Shown here: piece after piece, positions 1 through 13,900 of the stretch
Layout: the number at the start of each line of letters is the position of its first letter
Position numbering within the stretch: position 1 is the first letter of the stretch
Source: Gnetum montanum
Taxonomy: Eukaryota > Streptophyta > Gnetopsida > Gnetales > Gnetaceae
Length of the DNA stretch: 64,000 bases
Direction of reading: 5' to 3'
Assembly (NCBI GenBank): GCA_015680685.1
Contig: MNCI01016353.1
Location: 167,674-231,673, forward strand
Position numbers and translations under genes: made by a program
Notes under the pieces: model-generated
Databases searched by the model: none
Seen by the model: the letters and a program-made list of their open reading frames with translations, nothing else
What the model was told of the DNA's origin: nothing

Positions 1-157
1 GTGAAAGCGTTGGGTGAATCTCCCATGGTGAAGCCTAGAAAAAGCCCTAAAAGTGCTAATTGTCTCTCTTTGCTTTTACCAACCATCTTGAAACTTCCTT
101 AGCTGTCAAGAAATTTGCCCTTTTTCCATCAAGAAATCACCTTTCAATGATGGATAA

Positions 158-255
158 TTTTCTATGTTTGTAATTTTATGATAGAAAATTAAAACAAAAA
201 TCATAAAAGTAGAAAATGTTCTATTTTTGTTTTAATTTTCTATGTTTGTAGTTTT
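158..255. repeat. AT-rich inverted and direct repeat cluster
   Basis: Bases 181-201 and 223-243 are perfect 21-base reverse complements separated by a 21-base loop. A 22-base stretch beginning ATTTTCTATGTTTGTA near 158 recurs as a direct copy near 235, so three related copies lie in alternating orientation. It could be a MITE remnant or a replication slippage product. No flanking duplication was recognised. Confidence 0.7.
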
Positions 256-2986
256 GAAATTTTTTCCTAAAGCAAAAATGAAGTAAATGCTAAACAAAAC
301 ATGTGATAAAAATGTAATGTAAAGAAGAGTAAATACTGAATAAAGTGATAATAAATACTAAGATAAACAAGCAAGTATGATTAAAAATAACAAAGTGAAA
401 TAACTGAATTCATGTAAAGAAGCTAAAAGTAATTTCATGTAAAGAAATATAATAAACATAAAAAATAAACAAAGATAAAAAAGAGAAGTGGAGAGAAAAG
501 GTGTAAAACTATGATGCCTTAGTGATGGTTTTTCTAGCATTAAACCCAGTGGAAACCTTTATGCCTTTAATGGATTTAATGATGTCTAATTTACCAAATC
601 CTGAGTCCATGAATTTTTAGGTGCTAGATGACCATTGAATAACTACATCAAAGTCATTACTTTTTTTTGTTGAAGATTTTTAGCCAATGAGAATAAGTTA
701 AGATCAAAGACTAGTTTCTTCTAATATGTCTAATCATGAAATAGCTAGAACTTCATGATTAACATGTAAGATTATTTCCCTATTATTGGTGACTATTTGG
801 GACCACCAATGCTGTGCCTCTAGTCCTATGGCTTTGGTTAAAATAGGGTTTAGGTGCTTGCTGGTCTTCTGGCAATACTAAGGCCTAGATACTTCCAAAT
901 AAACTGAGTGATTATAGAATGAACTAAGTGTGAGTATGTGTTTGCTGTTGTGAATGTTGAAATGCTTAGGTTTGTGTATGAAAATGTAATTAGCTATCAT
1001 AAAAGAAATTTAGCTAACTTTATCCAATACTATGAGTTATTGAAATTCCTATTTTGTCAGGTCACTTAGTCTATATAGCCCCTATAGTATGCTACTTGAA
1101 ACAAATAAAATTTTACAAAAATGCTTGAGCACAATTCTGCTAATCTACTCCTAATTTCCCTAAGAGAGAAAGTTCTACAAGAAAACTAGAAATAGAGTAA
1201 GATTTAATGGATTTAGAAAAAGAAAAGAAAAGAAAATAAATTTGTCTAAAATCTAAAACATTTAAGCGAGATAAATTGACATGAGGAAACATTTCACTTA
1301 AAAAGCTATTCTAATTTAATCAAAATATTACAAATTGTCCAAATCCTTTGAGTTCATCAAGCAATTTCATAAAAGACACTCTTATTTAACTACCAAAATG
1401 CTTTGTAAACGACAAAGTGCCAGCTTCTATTTGGCTAATTAATATTGCTCAAGAATTGTAAAAAATAAAACTTCCAGAAAAATTTGACAGTTACAAGATT
1501 GAAGTATTAAGGCAATAAACTTATTAAAAAATGAAGCTATTTCAGTCATCTCAAAGTATCAAAGATTGTTTAGATTCCATAGAATCAACAAGAAATTTCT
1601 ATAAGACATTACTATTAAATTTCTCAAGATGCTTTTCTAAGATAACACAAGCTCTTATATGGCAAGCCTAATAGAAGTCTAATATTATACAAAATAGAGC
1701 TATAAAGGCAACCAAGAAAATCCCAAAATTAAAAGCCAAGCACGATACTATCTAAACCATTAGCTAAGAAACTAAAATAAAATGGGAAAAAAAGAACTCA
1801 TAGGATTAAAATAAAGTAGTTGAATTGATGCCTTTAGCAAGTCATGCTTTACAATCTTCAATGTTCTTCTAAGTATCTTTTCCCCAAAATTCCTCCTCTG
1901 AGGGGATTAATTCATAACCACCCTAAGAAGTTATGAGAAATTTAAGCCATAGTTGGCAAGTGTCTTTCTCAATAGCTAACTTATAATTTTACTTTTCTTA
2001 ATATTCTTGAGGCTTTATCCTTAATATGAGCTCACCATTTTTGGCACATTATAGGTCTTCCTAATGAGTAGACATAGTTTATGCTCAACATGATCAAGTA
2101 AGATGGTGAAGCAAGCTTTTTAGATACAAATAACTTTAATTCTAGGTGCCTTTTTCAATTCCAAGTCACTTGAATACAAATGTAAAATAGCCAGTCTATG
2201 GTTGATTACATATGGAGTAGGAAAATGTTCCTTTCAATTTGAACTTCATTTACCAAATGTAATTATTTTATTTTATTCTTCTTTTTATCATGGTTTTATT
2301 CTATGATTATTTTTGGTCATCTTATAACAATTTAATACCAAAACCTTGGTACAAATGTATGAAATATAAAACCATAATAATGTAGAAAAAATCATGGGTG
2401 TTGGTGAAAATGTAAACCACAATAATAAACATGCCATCCAACTACCAACAAGCAACCACAATGTGTTTGCAACATACTCCATTGATGTCACGTGCCTCTG
2501 CAAGGCAGCAACGACTTGTTTGCAACTCCATCTCTGCCTCCATTATTAGCATGGTGGTGCATCATTTTTGATTAAAATTTCCAATGACACTCTACAACAT
2601 GAGGGAATGGAAAAAATAGCACCAACTTTGCCTTCAGTGTAAGCGCCATTGTTGACAGGTGATCAACCATCATGCCTTTGCACACTTCTACCATGGTTTT
2701 TCTTAATGCCCTCTACTGTGAAATTGGCATGCATCAATGCGGCGAAGATCTTCCAAGGTAAAGGGGACAAATATCGTAGGGGTTCCAATGGCTTTGTTGT
2801 CAAGGAATCTATGGACGAAGGGACTCTGCAGCTACAGATTTTAAGCAAACACATGATTGCTGATGGCTGTGGATGCCATGAACTCAGGAGAATTAATTCT
2901 TAGACAAGTCCGGTGCTTCATGTAAGTTACTTCCCATGGCCTAACCCTATGAGAAACTGTTGCGCAGTTCCTAAACTTGCTTAATA

Positions 2987-3091
2987 CATTCGTGCTCCAA
3001 TGTACACAGCCACTACAACACTAGCACCAAATTTTTTGCACACAAGAGTGATGCTTAGGCCGCCTAGGTCGTGCCCTTCTAATATCACTTC
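2987..3091 (-). pseudogene. Possible alpha/beta-hydrolase (methylesterase-like) remnant
   Basis: Read on the minus strand this segment contains GHDLGGLSITL followed by KKFG and AVYIGARM. This matches the nucleophile-elbow region of plant methylesterase/hydroxynitrile-lyase-like alpha/beta hydrolases, which usually reads GHSxGGLSxxLAAEKFP with AVF/AVY after it. The usual catalytic Ser of GHS is Asp here. The frame is broken on both sides, and I could not find the acid or His part of the triad, so at most a short inactive piece remains. A chance match is possible. Confidence 0.3.
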
Positions 3092-4299
3092 TTAAAGACA
3101 TGAGGCTTCAATCCTGGAGGTCAGCAGAGTTGAGACAATGGAGCCATTAGAAGACATTTTGATAAGGTGCACCAAGTGCTATGGCTACTGATTTTTACTT
3201 GAAATGTCCAGTTGCAACAACATGATAACTTTACATTAAATAAAATATTTTAATGATTACATTGTTTTAAGGAATTTTAGAACTTGATTGTCCAACTTTC
3301 TAAGTTTATCAATTCTCCAATTCAAATATAAGCCACCTGCTTAGATATATCCCTCATGTAAAAGGATCATAATCAATATTCTTCTCTATGTTGTTTTGAT
3401 GATTTAATTAAAATATCATTTTCAAAATCTTTGCCTTGTCTAAGGTATTTGGCAAGCTAGCCTCAAAAGCTCGAGGAAATCAACATAACATAACTTTAAC
3501 AACTTCTCAAAACCTATCAAGAACCATCACTACTCCATAAAAATGGTAAAAATGTGCTAACACCTATCTTTATAGGGGAAGTGTATCTCCTATTGCAAGG
3601 GTGATAAAACAACACAATGCTATGCCAACTAAAATTGTTCTAGAATAGTGTTAATTCCAAATGAATCCCTAATGGCAACAAATACGACCTCAAATGCAAT
3701 CATACTTCCTATCAAAAGGGCAACTTAATTGCTCCTAGGATTTTCACTCTAGTACCACTAAATAAAACTAGAGAAGAGTTGTAGTTAGAGTTTGTAATCA
3801 TTTTTTACGCTAAGATACTCAATTATTGTTCATGAGATGATATTAGTTTTGGCAAAATCATTCACATGCATCAATGGTAGTGATAGTGAAAAATTGTCTT
3901 TGATCGATATGGTGATGTAAATTAGAAGTTGGAACATGGCACCCATCATAAGATGTATTTGATATTCTTCCCCTTAAAGACAAAACAATCTGCCTCGTAA
4001 CATGGAAAGTTGAGCATTGATGAAATTACATGAACATGAGGTTGAATATTTAAAGGAACTGTGATGGAATTTAGCAGCTCTTCCAACACGAATGTATTAA
4101 GCAAGTTTAGGAATACTTCCATCATGATGCTTACTGCTAAAGTAACACTTCATTAAAAAAATAAAAATAAAAAAAACAAACAGCCGAAGTGGGACTTACA
4201 CGAACAGACCTTTTGACAAGGGTTGAAGAAAGAGAGAGGAGAGAAAAAATAAAAATAAAAATCGTCATCCATTAAAATTAAATAGCAAATATTAGCGTC

Positions 4300-4425
4300 G
4301 AATTTTCTTTTTGCAGTCAGCGCTATTCAATTTTCAGTCTTTCTTGACGGTGGTGCTACTTGTGGTCTGTACTTGCGCTTATGTGAAGATGCACTTTCCG
4401 GCTCTTCTCAAGCAAAAAACAGGGT
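4300..4425 (+). other. Possible 5'UTR exon of the acyltransferase gene
   Basis: This is a short stretch of higher GC than its flanks, ending in a possible donor (ACAG|GGTACC or ACAGG|GTACCT) about 3.4 kb upstream of the first coding exon. A good acceptor, a pyrimidine-rich run ending TTTTTAG at 7781, sits 10 bases before the start codon. The two sites would allow a long 5'UTR intron. Transcript data would be needed, so this is a weak inference. Confidence 0.25.
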
Positions 4426-7400
4426 ACCTTTGATCTTCTTTCTGTATTTCTTTTCTAAGATGTATTAGGTTCCCTAGAACGTGGATCTTTTGAAAAAATA
4501 GAAAATTTTAAAGTCGGTGTAGATGAATCAATCGTGTTAATATCGGCTTTTACCTTCTTGAATTTATAACTTTTATCTGGGAGTAGCTATTATTGGTAAT
4601 TCATTGAAGCTAGCCTGCCATTTGAACTTTTGGATATTTCACTTGTAAATATGCTTGTAGGGTATATATTTTTGGGAAGGAAAATTTTCAGATCTCTTAA
4701 GAAAGAGTAGGTTTTGCTGTCATAGTGTTCGTAAAAATGTGTTCTCAATAGTTCATCTATAGCAATTGCAGGTTAGCCTTTAGATTCTTGTTTAACATGA
4801 TTCAGCCATTGTTGATGGCAAGTTTGTCATGCTAATGGACTTGCTTGAATCCTCCAGCCACCGTTTAGAGAATGTGGTCCTAGAAATAATTTTGTTGCCC
4901 TTTGCATTGTATGCTTAAATTGAAAGCATCAATGGTCGAAGTTTCAATTGATATAAGACAATGGAAATTTTAAAAGGTCAAAAATCAAACGTTCAGGATT
5001 TTGGAGTATGTGAACGGAGACAAAAGTCACAGAAGGCTATGTATCTGACCATATCTGATTTTATTAAGAAATATGTTATGTAGCTGACCAAGGAGCCTGT
5101 TACTGGTTCACTTAAGGAACTTTCTATGCAAACATAGTCAATTGCAAAAATCTTGCCATAAGCTTTTTAGAGTTTTGTCAGAGTATGTTTACATACAATT
5201 GTGTCAAATAGAGAGTCAAACTTGGCATGTTTTGGTTTAAGTTGAAGGTCTCAACTATCACATCACAAACTTTGGCGACCTTTGGCATGGCTTGCATCTC
5301 AACTCTATTGTGTTCTCTTGGATTGCTGTCACCAATGACATTGCCGACGATACCATCGTTGCATTGTAGCAATGCTACCCGCCATTCACTACAATATGGG
5401 CATTGCATGCAATTTTTGCCACATGTGTCACCACGCCTACAAGATTCATGAAATAAAAAGCATTGACTAGGCCATAAAAGCCTCGTAAATAATCTTTTGT
5501 TGTTTTTGGCTTGTAATGACTAGATGGTTGATCCTGTCTTCTGCATAGAGTACACGCATGTAACGCTTTGACCTTCAATTCCATTTTAATGATGGCTGTC
5601 AGTAAACAAAATAGTTTACCCACTATTTATCTGTAAAATAAGTACCTTATATTCTATGGAAATGATGGCTATTGATAAACAAAACAATTAGTTAATTATG
5701 GGACTTCTTGTAGAAAGAATTAATTGTGCATAATAGTAAGTATTAAAAAGTCAAAGCAATGAAGCTGATTTGTACATTTTAAAGTACACCATTTTAATGA
5801 AAATTTACCATGTGATTCGTCAACCTATGTTAACCTTTTTTTTCCCTTCACAATCTTACATATTGCACCTTTTGCATCATCCTTAACAATGCAATTTTTG
5901 CAAAAATATTTCACAAAGCATCCATTTGCACAACAAAGCAAGCCATCAGGGCACCTGGGTACCAAAGCTTTATTGAAAAAAGAGTCGATTGTTTTCCACT
6001 GTTTTGTTAAGAATAAATGCAACATAATACTTTCTTTGTGGATCCTGCAGAGTGAATTCCACGTTTATAAAATCACGCCAAAGCATGACAGAGTTTTGCA
6101 TTGCAGATCTTGGATTCCATTTTATGGTTCCAAGGAGATGAATATTTTCAAATTCAATAAGCCAAACAAAGGTAGAGCTGTGTAATCTTTTTTTTTTTAA
6201 ATCAAAATTTCAAATTACTAGTCACTTTGTTGACCATGCCAGCGAGATAGCTTGTATCGTTACGCAGGATTTCGCTGTTTGCCGTACCTGCGCTGTCCTG
6301 GATGTGGTCTTAACCAACCTTTAAATTTTAGCTGGTATGTTTCAAACCCTGGTATTTGATGTATTTTATAGAGGGAAAAATAACGGACAAATGAGTAGAT
6401 TTGTAATAGGAATCCAAATAAACAGAAATGATTGCATCTCATTCTCATCTAATTTTTTAGCTCACTAAATTTTTTAAAGGTAAATAGTATTGCACCTATA
6501 CTTCAAGGCCATTTGATAGAACTTTGATATTATCATCTATGAATAAAATTTAAGCATTGTTACCAAGTTGTAAACACTGGGACTGTGTCATAGAATATTA
6601 TTTAGTGGCCTTATTTCAGTGGAAAGTCACATTTACTCATCTTGGCTGCATTAACAGTGAGAGTTGATTAAAAGCTCTGAATGGGCTTTATATGCTTGAG
6701 CTCTCTGTGGATACTTGAACTATTCTACTGAATTATAATATATATTGGGCACAATTTAATAGGAAACTATGAATGGTTTTCTAAATGTTTAGAAGAATTA
6801 TTTCTAAGGTTATGGAGTTTATGCTTGTTTATGTTACACGTATGTTTGCAAAGGTAAATTTTCCAAATGTATTTTTTGAATTGAGATGAACTTCCAATAT
6901 CTTCTTACACAAAACCTAACACTGATCAGGTAGTAGCTGAAAGTGCATTCTAATCTTTTTTTGAGGAAGCAATCTAGTAACATGTGGTTAAACTAGTACA
7001 TTTGAAAATTACAAAAGTTGGCCCATTCTGAGCAGCAGAACCAATTTTGCGCATGCTACCCATACTGGGAAGGCAAAACTGCCCATACTGGGCAACCAGA
7101 ACAACACATTACATACCATGCTCAAATTCTTTCTAATTAAACATATTATTCTATATATGTTTTCCATGAGATGAATTTAGTGGCTGTCCAATAGATCTTT
7201 TTATCATGTTTCTGGTTTCCATTATTTTGTGCAATGTAGCTAGATCAAAAAAGACTTTGATAATATAGTTGAAATTTAAATTTCAGTTATTCAAAATAAT
7301 TTAGTACGTGGGTGAAGCATAACACATTGGGGTTGGACTTGTAACTTATTTCTTCAAGATCATGTTCTAATTACAAGGGTTTATGCTAATCATCGTAAAA

Positions 7401-7781
7401 TAGGTTGATTGCAATGTTGTATGATAAGTTTGCCAAGTAATGGTGCATAAGGATTATTGCTTTTGTGCAAATACACTCAAAATTCATTGCTACAGCATAA
7501 TTTCTATAATCATGACTTTCAATTGTAACTCGTTGCCATGTTACCATGAATATTCATTATTTTGTGCCCTAACAGCTGAAAGTTCATGATTCAAATATAT
7601 TTGCATATGGTTTGAATAGTTATTGTTTTGAAATTCTCATAATTTGTTTTTATGAAAATGACCCCAAGGAGTCATTTGGTTTGTGTTCATTTTCATTTCT
7701 GTTTTATAAATATGGTTTAAGAATTTCATGGAGTTGGCTCAGTAATTTCTCAGCTAATTTCCACCTGTATGCAATTTTTAG
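4426..7781. other. Putative 5'UTR intron or promoter-proximal noncoding DNA
   Basis: No coding region is recognised. Several open frames of 60-100 codons between 5178 and 6448 lie on both strands over the same bases and carry no domain I know. The motif CCCATACTGGG occurs twice within about 35 bases near 7060-7095. The last bases before 7782 look like a normal 3' splice site. Confidence 0.4.
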
Positions 7782-7791
7782 AGCAACAGAA

Positions 7792-7900
7792 ATGGGTACA
7801 AGACAAAGCAAGTGGAAAAGATTGGAACCATATTTATTGGCAGCATATGCCATAGTATTTTACAGCATTGTCTTACATGATTCTCTTAATTTGTCATATG
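7792..7900 (+). CDS. GUP1: GUP1-like coding exon 1
   Basis: Starts with the ATG of MGTRQSKWKR, a basic N-terminus followed by the first membrane segment (about residues 14-31). The donor is ATG|GTAAAG and the exon ends in phase 1. The frame stays open upstream of the ATG, but a splice acceptor at 7781 and the position of the start in the family favour this Met. Confidence 0.85.
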
Positions 7901-10900
7901 GTAAAGTAGGCCTTCTGCCTATACTTCTACTTTTAAAGTTTCTGTATTTATGGACATCGTTTTGTAACTGCAGTGTTTAGCTTTCTATTTTATCTGAGAA
8001 TGGGTACCTTGATGTAACTGTTGTGATCAGAATTTGGTTCCCAGTGGAGAGCTCAGAGATTAAGGGGATTAACAACAGGATGGATTTCAAATCGCTTTAA
8101 TGTAATTATATAACTTCTGTTGCTTAAATCATTTTAGCTTCATTTATCAACGTGGAAGTTTTCATTTGTTGGTAATAAGTTTTTGTCATTTCTGCCCAAA
8201 TTCTCACTTTGTTGTAAGCTGCATTTCATGATGCATAAATGTATGAGATTTATTTATATGAAAGGTACACCTTTTCTCAATTTTGTTAGTTTCCAATAGG
8301 CATGCTACAACCAGCTTCTTCGTTGCAATTATTATTTGTTCATGAATATATGATTATGGATCCACATGGGTTTTGTATAATTATAGATGTTTTCATTATT
8401 CTGATATAAAAACATCATGTTTAAGGCATTTTTACTCACTTGAATAGTTTTCTCTTTGTACAGCTGCTAATTAGAATAGAAAATTTCTGTTGATGCTTAT
8501 TTTATGGTGTCACAATGAACAGGACATTTCAGACAGTCAATGGCGAAATTTTCGTAGAAATTTGCCAATCTTAACTTTGGTAATGACTATATTTGTCTTT
8601 TTGGTAAATACTTCAAGAGCAATGTTCAATTTTCAAGGAAGGGGATTGTCAGTGCTTTGCATTTTGTTTTCACTTGGCTACCTCATATATTTGCATGGTT
8701 CTTGGTAAATATTTTCTACATGTTCTTAATATGTGTTTAGGTGTTCTGTTATTTTACTCTTTATTAGTTGGTTAATACTTGCTGTTGGGGCTTGTGCAGC
8801 ACTTTATTTATTCTTGGAATTGTGTTGGGAAACTTTTTTTTAACAAAGGTAAGCATGCACACCAGATGCTCATACCTATATTTTTCATTCAAAGTGGTAT
8901 GTAAGATTTTTATTTATTTTACAACATTATGATACATAGTTCACTTGGTTAGATCAGGTAGCTTAAGGTCTCCAAGTTACAGGTTTGATCCCAAGGGGTA
9001 TGATGAGACACATGCCACCTGGAGGCATGGTACAAATGTATGTTCAAGGATTATGAGATTAGGTAGACACCTAGTTATACTAAATCATCATTTAATCCTT
9101 CCATCTACCTTAATGGGTTAGCTCAAATTGATAAGATAAAGGTATCAAGATAATGATGATGTTGGCTGTTTATTTGTTTGCTTTTCATTAAAGCATGTGA
9201 TTGCTTTGTTAATGATTAATGTAGTCCACACATGATTAAATGGAAGTCCTTGGATTATAGCTTCCATGATATAAAGGTTTTGTATGCATATTTCGTTGGT
9301 TAAAATTTTGTATTCTAGCTTCCTTGAGCATTCCATACATTGGTGACTATATAGATATTTTAACCAGTTGTCCTTTCCAGAGGTCCTTTGGATGCTCTAC
9401 AGAAATATGGTTAAATTTCTAAAATTTTAAAAACCATTATTGCAGGAGGTATGGGGATAAAGATTTTAATAGAAAAGGTTTGAATAATTATTTCATATAA
9501 TCTTAGGATATATAAGAGCGTCAGTGATGTGTGGACGAGTGTGTAATAGAGAAGTTATAGCTCAAGTTATAAACCTGTCTTCTATAATTTTCCACTCATC
9601 CATGTTGTTCCATACATCATATGTTAATAGGATATGAACAGTTTTCCACCCTCATTTATACATCATATATCACGTGTACATCACATATAACAGAAGATGG
9701 GACCGATTATATTAAAGTGCTATCATATTTGATGTTTGATGGATGGCAGAGAATGGTTTGGCTCTTTATTTTTCTCCCAACTTTTTAATGATTTTCATAT
9801 AAACTTGTAACATTTTTCTTTCCTAGACATTTAGTGATTTGAAGACACTCTTCATACAAAACAGTTAGGTAGCACCCGAGAGATAACAACATAATAAATT
9901 TTGAAATTTTTCACTAAATGTAACATCACACTTTATTTTGAAAACAGCATATAATGAGGAAAATTAGAGGCCAAGCTCACTAGTTTGTTGGATATTTTAT
10001 TGGTTGCAAATATGAAGATTAGATTAATTTCTACATGACTGGAGACTGTAAAGCCATTCCGCAAATGTAGTTTTGATTTTTTACGTTAATGAATTTACAT
10101 GCTGCTATTTCACTAAGAGAATGTTGTATCTGACAAGTTTCAGTGTACAGGCATGTGCTACTGCCAAACTGTTTCCCGTGTTAATTTGGGTATACAATGT
10201 GACTATGCTGGTTTCCAGTCGAATTTTTGATGGGTATTCATTTTCTATTTTTGGGTAAGTGCATGATCCTTAAATATTAAAAGGTTGTATTAATTTTAAT
10301 GGAATCTTGTGATAACGTTATATTGAATGATTGTAAAGTGGAAACCCTGATCTCAAAAGCCTTGATCTTTGGTGAACAGACAAAATTTAGCCTTTTTGGA
10401 TAATCATCGTGGTACATTCAGGTGGCAGATTTGTTTTAATTTTGGTACTGTCCTGTTTCATTGTCTTCGGGCTGTTTATTAATTTGTTTGTTTCTATTTA
10501 CGTGCAAATTTGATTGATAAATTACTTATTGCACAGTGTTGTTTTGTTAAGGTTGCTTGCTTTTATTGCAACACATTAAGGTAGATGTTCTTATGGAGAA
10601 ATGGTTGACCGGTTGAACCTTGCATCTTACATACGCGTAAGCATGGACGTGTACCTGTTTGACGATAGAACACTGTTTAAATTGAACAGGATGGTTTTGA
10701 ATTTGAAAGGTCTTTCAAATGTGGTTGTTTTGAATGGAATCTTGAACATCTAAATGAAATAAAACAAAAGTAAATGATCGGGCCTTAGAGCAGTGAAGGT
10801 GGACACTAAAAGGGCAAGGATGACATTGTTGGAGTGCAACCTAATCTCCAACTTGAACAATAGATCATGGAATGATACGAATAAAACATAATGCTCTGAA

Positions 10901-13900
10901 AATAAAATTTATGATTTTAGACAGTCAAAAGGTTCTCATTCCTTTTATCCATGCACAAGGGGTAAGAGAGTAGAAGTAGCTCAACTCAAATAGCCTATGT
11001 CATGGTGAGAGAGAGACGTTGGGGATAGATATGGCTGTTAAGGGTGGTGCCAACAGAGTCTCTAAGAAAGGAGTACTTTGTATAAAATGGTGGAATCTAA
11101 AGGAAGATAAGGTGTCACATTTAAGGACAGATTACTTGTAGAAGGACCTTGGGATTCTAACTTAAATGTGAATGATAGATGAGTACGATGAGAAGCTGTA
11201 TAACGAAGAAGAATGGTGAGTGTTAAAGAAAAAGGATATTCCTATTGAGTACATACAGATTATCTAAGATATGTAATATGGAGTCCAACCATTACCTCAT
11301 GCATAAAATTTCTGATATGTTGCTAGCCATGCTCATGGCTGATATAATTCATAAACCATTCAAACAATACCCAGTATGTAGACACAACACAACTTAGAAC
11401 CACTGTATACATAGAGGGCTATTCTTTATACAAATGGTAAGCACAAGGTCATCAACATCACTCAAATCCATCACAAATGTGAAATTTAGATAGATTCACA
11501 GATCAATACCAAATCTTACAAATCATGAGCACATGGTCATCAACACTACTCAAATTCATCATTGTCATGAAATTATAGATAGCTCTATAAATCAGCACCA
11601 AATCCTACAAATTATGAGAACATGATCAACAACATCACTTAAATCCATCGTATTCATGAAATGAGAGATTGATCTACAAATTAGTACCAAACCACACACA
11701 TCATCATAACATTCACAATCATTGCCATAAACATCAAGGCTAAAGCCCAAGGAATAGTGGGTTGTTGCACAAAACATGTACCTCTACATACATGCATTGA
11801 TAGTCAGGTGCATCAAATCAAATCTTGGAAGTAGAAAGTTTTTATTTAGAAACATTAAACTTCCAAAGTTATAAGAAACAAGAAACATATCAATATATCT
11901 GTGTGTATATGATGGTTCCTCTAGATGTCAAAATCTGATGTCATCACTTTTGCGCATCAAAACCAAGAGTTGGGGGAACTGACCCCCCCTCTTCCGTAGC
12001 CCCCAAACATCCACAAAATGGGGTCACATAAAAACCCCCACCTCATCCCAACACCCCCCAAAAATCGGGTTGAGAGGAACTAAGAAAACCCCCTCCCCTA
12101 GCCCCAGACCAACAACTTGAGCCGAATACCAACTTAGATGTCCCCCACCTACGCCCACCCCCATCCTGACTCATTCCCATTTCTAAAGTCGACAAGAAAC
12201 TATCGCAAAACCAAAATAGAGTATCAAACAATTAGGACTAAAGATCAAAAGTGAAAACCCCTCCCCTACCAACCCTTCCACCACCTAAACCTGGTTAAGC
12301 AGTTGAGTGCACATGCAAAAGGCCCGTTCCTAGGCATGTATGGCATCCAACACCTTCCTATGTTTTTTCAAGTCAACAAAAGTGGTAGCCTCTTGGAAAG
12401 CTTTAAAAGCCTACTCCTTATGAGCTCGTTACACAGGTGTTCCCTTGCCATTAGGGTGCAAATCCAAGCCTTTAAGCCTGATATGTCATTTGAGTGTGTG
12501 CCATGTGGTACCACACCCAATGTCCAACACCTTGTAAGGACAGCACCGCTATCGCAGCCATTGATGCATGCTGTGTTCATGGACGTGATCCAACTGTCGT
12601 TGGATTTGTGTAGCCTGCTCTTCTCAGGTGCATCTCTCCTACTCCTCTTGTTCCTACAATTCCTTAAGTCGTGCTTCCTGCTGAAGTTGTTCCCTAATCG
12701 TCTCTTGGAGCTTGGCCTCTAGCATGTCTTGAGTTGCAGCTTCCACTAGAGCCTGCCGTTGCCTCTCCTCCCAAAGCGCATCCTCCATTTGCCTCTAGAA
12801 ATGAGCCTCTCTCTGCCCATTGCCGCAACTAGGTCTCTCTTTCTTCTTCACACGCCACCGTTACCACCTTGACCAAAAGAGCCTCCACCCCCTCAGAATG
12901 AGAGACCACCTCCCTATCCTCGTGAGAGCCATCTGGCTGAGCCGCCAGAGGCTTAGTCGGCATGGCCCTCCCCGGCGTCGGCCTTAGGTTGGCATCACCC
13001 TTAATCTTGGCATCATCCCCTTCACCCCTTTCCTGTTGTAGAGGGGATGGGCACCAACGACTAGGCCCCATGGCATCCCCCAGCGTATCCACAACTTGCT
13101 TCTCCGAGTGTGGCCCAAAACCTCCATCTACTGAATCACTAGACAAATTGATCACCGGTGGAGCCTCACACCGTGAGTGCCGCTGCAAATATACCCTTCC
13201 CACTTCTTTGGCTTCTAATATTGAAAGTGTTTTCTACTTTTCCACCATATATATTAAAATTCTGAGAAACTAGTTTGTTATTCATTTTATCGTATGGCTT
13301 TGATGTCATTGCCATGAAATGAAAATGACATTACAGATTTTAGAATTAAAATGTTTTTCATGTCATAAACCTGATTTTTTGTGTTTTCTAGTTAGTGGAT
13401 TGCATCCTAATATTTGTCACTGCATGGCCTTTGCGTGAGGAATTCTGGATGCTCTATGGTCAATTTTATACATGTAATATTGCATGTTCCTTGCGTAAGT
13501 TTAGATGCATCATGACAAGTGCTAATGGTTGGCTGTTTACCAGTGACTTTGAGGATGTTGAGTTTCAGCCTTGATTACCACTGGGCACATGGATTTTCCA
13601 AAGCAGATTTAAAGGTTTTTAATTTTTATTTTATCTCTTGGCATTTCAAGGCATTGATTTTTATTCTACTAGATTCAGTTTCTGAAAGTTACATTTTAGC
13701 AGCATAGTGAGATTTTATCATAATTTTTTAGCATATGCTTTATCCTTGCCCTGCATTTTGAAGCTCAATTTAGGAATTTAGTAGGCTTGTTTCATGATGT
13801 TTGGCAGAAACATATTCAAAACTGTGAACACTGTTGCACTGGAAAATCTTGCTATTATGTACGGCAGGTAAACTTGGAAATACTCACTTAAAGTTAACAT

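Larger units (their letters stand above)
1..4300. other. Intergenic region upstream of the acyltransferase gene
   Basis: AT-rich sequence with stops in all frames over most of its length. The only structure I can support is a palindromic AT-rich block (158-255) and a probable esterase remnant (2987-3091). Short open frames between 358 and 2903 show no recognisable domain and no codon pattern. The promoter of the downstream gene should lie at the right end of this stretch, but no single TATA box can be fixed with confidence. Confidence 0.6.
10445..13543 (+). other. Intron 6 with repeat relics
   Basis: 3099-base intron. In order it contains an RTE-like RT relic (11082-11288), a degenerate minisatellite (11435-11720) and a GC-rich LINE-like relic (about 11930-13210). 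The ends (10445-10800 and 13215-13543) are ordinary AT-rich intron sequence. Confidence 0.8.

Noticed and set aside
5178-5623. Minus-strand Cys-containing frames upstream of exon 1
   Set aside because: The short frames overlap on both strands and the Cys spacing does not fit a zinc-finger transposase or another family I know.
12303-13273. Long open frames on both strands (139, 124 and 103 codons)
   Set aside because: They overlap on opposite strands in a GC-rich block where stops are rare by composition. No domain is visible, and the block lies inside intron 6 and fits a LINE-like relic better.
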